This document shows, in pieces, positions 16,369-19,145 of a stretch of DNA of 19,145 nucleotides; position 1 is the first letter of the stretch, and every line of letters begins with the position of its first letter. The stretch comes from an uncultured Collinsella sp. (GTDB taxonomy: Bacteria > Actinomycetota > Coriobacteriia > Coriobacteriales > Coriobacteriaceae). The notes beneath the pieces were generated by a model. The model saw only the letters and a list, made by a program, of their open reading frames with translations, was not told the origin of the DNA and did no database searches. The DNA is taken from positions 1-19,145 of the forward strand of contig CAAFEY010000111.1 of NCBI GenBank assembly GCA_900761995.1. The letters run 5' to 3'. The position numbers and the translations under genes are program-made.

Positions 16369-16839
16369 CTAGCGTGCGATCTTGGCGATGGTGTAGACGC
16401 GAGTCTTGCCGGAAGGCATAACGACCTCGACGGAGTCGCCCTCGCCGTGACCGATGATGGCGTGGCCGACCGGAGACTCGTTGGAGATCTTGTGCTCGAG
16501 CGAGTTGGTCTCGGTGGTACCGACGAGCGTGACTTCCATGACCTCGCCGTTGGGATCAATCAGCGAAACGGTGGAACCGATGGAGACGGTCAGGTCGCCC
16601 GTGGTGGCAGCAACCTGAGCGTTGGCGAGGATGGCCTGGATCTCGGCAATACGAGCGGCGTTCTGGGCCTGCTTGTCCTTAGCGGCATCGTACTCGGAGT
16701 TCTCCGAAAGGTCGCCGAACGCGCGGGCTTCCTTGATGTCCTCGACGATCTCCTTGGCGTAATCGCCCTCACGCCAAGCGAGCTCCTCGACGAGCTTCTG
16801 GCGGCCCTCAGCGGTCAGTACGATCTGGCTTGCGTCCAT
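16369..16839 (-). CDS. greA: Transcription elongation factor GreA
   Basis: Binds the secondary channel of RNA polymerase and stimulates cleavage of backtracked transcripts. The 156 residues match the family (158 in E. coli). The N-terminal coiled-coil hairpin carries GDLSENSEYDAAKD at its tip, with the catalytic acidic pair D43 and E46. The C-terminal FKBP-like domain follows (about 80-156, ending GKTRVYTIAKI). The ATG at 16839 has GGGGAG eight bases upstream; the open frame continues to 16869 but without family similarity. A perfect TTGACA (minus strand, 16875-16880) lies upstream without a convincing -10. greA next to lysS is a common arrangement in Gram-positive bacteria. Confidence 0.96.
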   Translation of the reverse strand: MDASQIVLTAEGRQKLVEELAWREGDYAKEIVEDIKEARAFGDLSENSEYDAAKDKQAQNAARIAEIQAILANAQVAATTGDLTVSIGSTVSLIDPNGEVMEVTLVGTTETNSLEHKISNESPVGHAIIGHGEGDSVEVVMPSGKTRVYTIAKIAR

Positions 16840-16887
16840 ACGGATATCTCCCCAACTCTGATCAAACAATCAACTGTCAACAAAACG

Positions 16888-16920
16888 AAAAAGACCGGCT
16901 AGCCTGCGGGCAAGCCGGTC
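16888..16920 (-). terminator. tatA intrinsic terminator
   Basis: On the minus strand GACCGGCT (16913-16920) pairs with AGCCGGTC (16893-16900), with further inner pairing, followed by TTTTT (16888-16892). It lies 25 bases after the tatA stop. Confidence 0.9.
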
Positions 16921-16945
16921 AGGTGCTCACCCCAAAGGGATGGGA

Positions 16946-17221
16946 CTACTCTGCGTCCGCGTCGCTGTCCTCTGCCTGCTTCTTCTTGGCAGCAGCGAGC
17001 TTGGCCTCGAGCTCAGCGATCTCCTTGTCCTCCTCGGACTGCTCGACCACGACCTCCTCGGCCTGCTTGGTCTCGGCCTTATCGTCGCCCTCCATACCCT
17101 CGCGGATATTCTTGACGGTAGAGCCGAGGGACTTGCCGAGCTTCGGCAGGTTCTTGGGCCCGAAGATAATCAGGACAACGACGAGAATAATGATGAGCTC
17201 AGGAGCCCTCAGTCCAAACAT
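16946..17221 (-). CDS. tatA: Sec-independent translocase subunit TatA (TatA/TatB family)
   Basis: Pore-forming component of the twin-arginine export system in the cytoplasmic membrane. The 91 residues show one N-terminal membrane helix (ELIIILVVVLIIF, about 8-20) preceded by polar E8. The hinge FGPKNLPKLG (20-29) and an amphipathic helix (KSLGSTVKNIREGM) follow. The tail is highly charged (runs of E and K, about 44-91). Length and the FGP hinge favour TatA over TatB. The ATG at 17221 has GGAGG close upstream; the in-frame extension to 17248 is not family-like. tatC is not in this window. It has its own promoter candidate and terminator. Confidence 0.92.
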   Translation of the reverse strand: MFGLRAPELIIILVVVLIIFGPKNLPKLGKSLGSTVKNIREGMEGDDKAETKQAEEVVVEQSEEDKEIAELEAKLAAAKKKQAEDSDADAE

Positions 17222-17257
17222 GTAGACCTCCACAATACAGCGAGACAAGCTCGAATG

Positions 17258-17286
17258 AGTATACCGCGGCTATCGCGGTATCACAA
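17258..17286 (-). promoter_or_regulatory. tatA promoter with dyad in the spacer
   Basis: Minus-strand TTGTGA (17281-17286) and TATACT (17258-17263) are spaced by 17 bases. The spacer is largely an inverted repeat, ATACCGCG (17261-17268) and CGCGGTAT (17274-17281), touching both hexamers, so a regulator bound there would block or remodel the promoter. Confidence 0.6.
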
Positions 17287-17294
17287 CAATAGCT

Positions 17295-17323
17295 AAAAAA
17301 AGGGACCGCAAGAAGCGGTCCCT
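17295..17323 (-). terminator. tRNA-Pro terminator
   Basis: On the minus strand AGGGACCGC pairs perfectly with GCGGTCCCT around a 5-base loop (17301-17323), followed by a run of T (17295-17301), just downstream of the tRNA. Confidence 0.93.
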
Positions 17324-17333
17324 CCTCATGCTC

Positions 17334-17410
17334 TGGTCGGGTTGACTGGATTTGAACCAGCGACCCCTGCGTCCCGAACGCAGTGCTCTACCAAACTGAG
17401 CCACAACCCG
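17334..17410 (-). tRNA. tRNA-Pro (anticodon CGG)
   Basis: A full 77-nt cloverleaf on the minus strand. The acceptor stem is CGGGTTG (17404-17410) with CAACCCG (17338-17344). The D arm pairs GCTC with GAGC. The anticodon stem CTGCG/CGCAG encloses loop TTCGGGA, with anticodon CGG at 17374-17376, reading CCG. The T arm is CTGG-TTCAAAT-CCAG. The 3' CCA is encoded (17334-17336). A -10-like TATAGT (17419-17424, minus strand) lies just upstream without a good -35, and a strong terminator follows. Confidence 0.97.
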
Positions 17411-17459
17411 TTAGCTCGACTATAGTAACAAAGATTTCCGTCGTGTGCTAGAGAAATTT

Positions 17460-18356
17460 TTACTTCTTTGGCACTTCGACGCGAACCGTGTTGGGAATGA
17501 GCTCCGTCGCGCAGGACCACCAGCCGTTTTGCTGGGCAGCGTCGGCAAGCCTTTCGGCCATGGCGGCGGTGTCGCAAATGGCAAACGAACAGGCTCCCGA
17601 TCCGCACACATCTACAGCAACGGTGCCGTCCTGCTTATGCAGCCAGTCGAGGACCGTTTGAATCTGCGGCTCCATCTGTGCGGAAATGACACCCAAGTTG
17701 TTATAGATGAGTGCGTATGCCGTCTCGGCATCACCAGCACGCAAGGCAGAAGCTATCGCGCCGGGCTTGTCCGCAGGCACCGGGGCCTCGTCAAAACGTC
17801 GATAGGCCTCAATTGTCGAAACGCTCGCCTCGCGCGGCTTAACCAGCACGACGGGCGTCACGGGCAGTGCGGGGTACTCAGTTGCCAGCACGTCTCCCCC
17901 ACCTACGTAGAACGCAGGGCTCGCGTGCAAAAAGAACGGGACGTCAGCACCAATGCCCCGCGCAATGTCGTCGAGCGCTGGGTCGGTGCGATCAATGCCC
18001 CAGAGCTCCGCCAAGGCGACAATGACCGCGGCCGCATCCGTCGAGGGGCCGCCCAAGCCGGCGCACAATGGAATGCGCTTCTCAATCGTCACGCAGATGT
18101 TTTCCTCGCGACCATAATGCTCGGCCATAGCAACCGCAGCCCGATACGCCGTATTCTTTTGCATGGGAAAATCTGATGCCGGAACCGTCTGAACGGTCAG
18201 CGCCTGCGCCGGCGTGACCGTCACGGTATCGGAAAGACCGACGGCCGCCATCAGGGAATCGACCCTGTGGTAGCCGCGGTCATCGCGCTCGGTATGAACC
18301 CCCAGGTAGAGGTTAATCTTTGCCGGCGCGGAAAGAGTCAGGGACCGATCGGTCAC
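17460..18356 (-). CDS. ispE: 4-diphosphocytidyl-2-C-methyl-D-erythritol kinase
   Basis: GHMP-family kinase, fourth step of the MEP pathway, between the IspD and IspF reactions encoded at the other end of this window. The 298 residues carry APAKINLYLGV (K13), the ATP loop PLCAGLGGPSTDAAA (96-110) and the catalytic aspartate in GADVPF (D138). The C-terminal GHMP motif reads CGSGACSFAI. The glycine-rich loop has GLGGPSTD where relatives usually have GLGGGSSD, a mild deviation. The start is GTG at 18354-18356, chosen because GAGGAG (inside the end of veg) lies eight bases upstream and the protein then begins at the expected point. Only two bases separate it from the veg stop, so both belong to one operon. 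Confidence 0.95.
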   Translation of the reverse strand: MTDRSLTLSAPAKINLYLGVHTERDDRGYHRVDSLMAAVGLSDTVTVTPAQALTVQTVPASDFPMQKNTAYRAAVAMAEHYGREENICVTIEKRIPLCAGLGGPSTDAAAVIVALAELWGIDRTDPALDDIARGIGADVPFFLHASPAFYVGGGDVLATEYPALPVTPVVLVKPREASVSTIEAYRRFDEAPVPADKPGAIASALRAGDAETAYALIYNNLGVISAQMEPQIQTVLDWLHKQDGTVAVDVCGSGACSFAICDTAAMAERLADAAQQNGWWSCATELIPNTVRVEVPKK

Positions 18357-18358
18357 CG

Positions 18359-18655
18359 TTAATGCTCCTCGAGCTGATTGCCGAGCGGGGTAAAGATATG
18401 CTCGCCGCTCTCGGGGTCGAACAGCTCGACCTGACCGGTGAGGACATCGATGTACTGGTAGGACTGACGCGACTTGCGGCCGCGACGCTCGTCAACCTCG
18501 ACGATAAAGACGGCGGGGTGGACGCTCTTGATGGTGCCCATGCGCTCGACAACGCGGGTGCGGCCCATGTTGGCCTTAACCTTGACGCGATCGCCCACCA
18601 TATCGGTCAGCTTCTCGTGGATGTCGTCGACGTGATTGACTTCCATCTCTTCCAT
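18359..18655 (-). CDS. veg: Veg family protein
   Basis: Small protein of the Veg family (DUF1021); in Bacillus subtilis Veg affects biofilm gene expression, but the molecular function is unsettled. The 98 residues contain the family core GDRVKVKANMGRTRVVERMGTIKSV..VFIVEVDE..SYQYIDVLTGQVEL, compatible with a small Sm-like beta barrel. The ATG at 18655 is chosen for GGAGG at 18664-18668; ATGs at 18679 and 18646 have weaker sites. veg lies immediately upstream of ispE, a conserved arrangement also close to the Bacillus order (veg-sspF-ispE). The IS element at the right edge separates it from whatever gene normally precedes it. Confidence 0.9.
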   Translation of the reverse strand: MEEMEVNHVDDIHEKLTDMVGDRVKVKANMGRTRVVERMGTIKSVHPAVFIVEVDERRGRKSRQSYQYIDVLTGQVELFDPESGEHIFTPLGNQLEEH

Positions 18656-18685
18656 GAACAGGGCCTCCAGAAGGTGCAATTCAAA

Positions 18686-18752
18686 AAGGGGATAATACCC
18701 CTAAGATAGACAAAACTCTAATACTATAGCACCCTGCTGTTGCCATACGCAA
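18686..18752 (-). promoter_or_regulatory. veg promoter and mini-hairpin leader
   Basis: Minus-strand TTGCGT (18747-18752) and TATAGT (18723-18728) are 18 bases apart, and the -10 has the extended TGC before it. In the leader, GGGG (minus strand, 18698-18701) and CCCC (18688-18691) form a short hairpin followed by TTTTT, a weak attenuator-like structure. Confidence 0.65.
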
Positions 18753-18768
18753 GTAGCTAATTAGCTAC
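18753..18768. promoter_or_regulatory. 16-bp perfect palindrome beside the veg -35
   Basis: GTAGCTAATTAGCTAC is its own reverse complement and abuts the veg -35 hexamer. It may be a regulator-binding site, or a leftover hairpin of a gene displaced by the IS element. Confidence 0.5.
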
Positions 18769-18797
18769 CCTTGATTATCGACTTTATCCGAACACCT

Positions 18798-19145
18798 CCC
18801 ACATTCATCCGCACATGTGCGGATGAATGTGGGAACCCGATACCCTGAGGGCCGGATCGGCCGGCCCCGGGAGATCGGAGGACGGCATGTCCGGAAAGAG
18901 GAAGAAGGGTTCCGCGGAGGCGGCCCCGAGGGCCTACGGCAGGCTCACCAGGCACGAGCGGGACACGGTCCAGAGGATGCTGGAGCGCAGGGCCTCGTGC
19001 AGGGAGATCGCCAGGGAGCTGGGCAGGTCGCCCTCGACGGTGAGCGCCGAGGTGGCGTCGCACAGGTTCGTGACGGCGCCGAAGTCCAGGCGCGGCGAGC
19101 GCGTCGACGGCTCGGCCGACCTGTCGGCGGCCTGCCCGCGCCTGG
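18798..19145 (+). mobile_element. IS30-family insertion sequence, left end (truncated by window)
   Basis: A 36-bp perfect palindrome (18798-18833; arm CCCACATTCATCCGCACA) is followed by a sharp change to very GC-rich sequence and a transposase start. The left terminal repeat probably lies in the palindrome; its exact edge and target duplication cannot be set without the right end. It is inserted upstream of veg. Confidence 0.7.
18887..19145 (+). CDS. IS30-family transposase, N-terminal fragment (continues past window)
   Basis: The 86 visible residues include YGRLTRHERDTVQRMLERRASCREIARELGRSPSTVS (about 17-53), the helix-turn-helix typical of IS30-family transposases (the REIAxxLGRSPSTVS core). 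After it comes RFVTAPKSRRGERV, then SAACPRL at the edge. The catalytic DDE domain lies outside the window. The ATG at 18887 has GGAGGAC upstream. The sequence is extremely GC-rich and uses AGG for most arginines, whereas the host genes here prefer CGC/CGT, which supports foreign origin. Confidence 0.85.
   Translation, partial: MSGKRKKGSAEAAPRAYGRLTRHERDTVQRMLERRASCREIARELGRSPSTVSAEVASHRFVTAPKSRRGERVDGSADLSAACPRL

Noticed and set aside
14400..16421. 673-residue plus-strand open frame antisense to lysS
   Set aside because: GC-rich antisense shadow; composition of repeated GLG/LDG/VDD type and no recognisable domain.
16875..16880. Perfect TTGACA upstream of greA on the minus strand
   Set aside because: No -10 hexamer at 16-18 bases, so not called as a promoter.

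Overview
The window looks like a chromosomal stretch of a fairly high-GC, Gram-positive-type bacterium of class Coriobacteriia, most likely Collinsella or a close relative. This is inferred from gene order, GC-rich codon use, a Veg-family gene next to ispE, and a lysyl-tRNA synthetase carrying a C-terminal Trbp111-like tRNA-binding domain. I could not check it by search.

Layout. Positions 1-4798 hold a minus-strand run read disA > ispD > ispF > cysS > rlmB, with overlapping or nearly touching junctions up to cysS. It is a condensed form of the Firmicutes radA-disA-...-ispD-ispF-...-cysS-rlmB neighbourhood. A divergent spacer (4799-5145) carries a yybP-ykoY-type manganese riboswitch with a very strong terminator in front of mntP (plus strand). 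The mntP terminator is followed by a hipBA toxin-antitoxin operon (5852-7588, plus strand). It is preceded by three evenly spaced palindromic operator candidates, one of them inside the mntP terminator hairpin. A hairpin at 7618-7656 separates hipA from the convergent pepD.

From 7713 to 18655 everything is on the minus strand: pepD, clpC, a ThrE-family threonine/serine exporter, lysS (fused to a tRNA-binding domain), greA, tatA, tRNA-Pro(CGG), ispE and veg. Clear intrinsic terminators follow clpC, greA, tatA and the tRNA. The greA terminator lies almost directly on the lysS ribosome-binding site, so lysS may depend on read-through. At the right edge, a 36-bp perfect palindrome marks the start of an AGG-codon-rich IS30-family transposase gene that runs off the window.

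Most genes are core housekeeping: isoprenoid precursor synthesis (ispD, ispE, ispF), tRNA charging and rRNA modification (cysS, lysS, rlmB), c-di-AMP signalling (disA), protein quality control and export (clpC, tatA), and transcription elongation (greA). The accessory parts are hipBA and the IS element. The least explained material is intergenic: two roughly 100-bp nested inverted-repeat elements, one after cysS and one after lysS, that share a 15-base motif; a 20-bp-arm hairpin with DnaA-box-like arms after thrE; and several palindromes at promoters.
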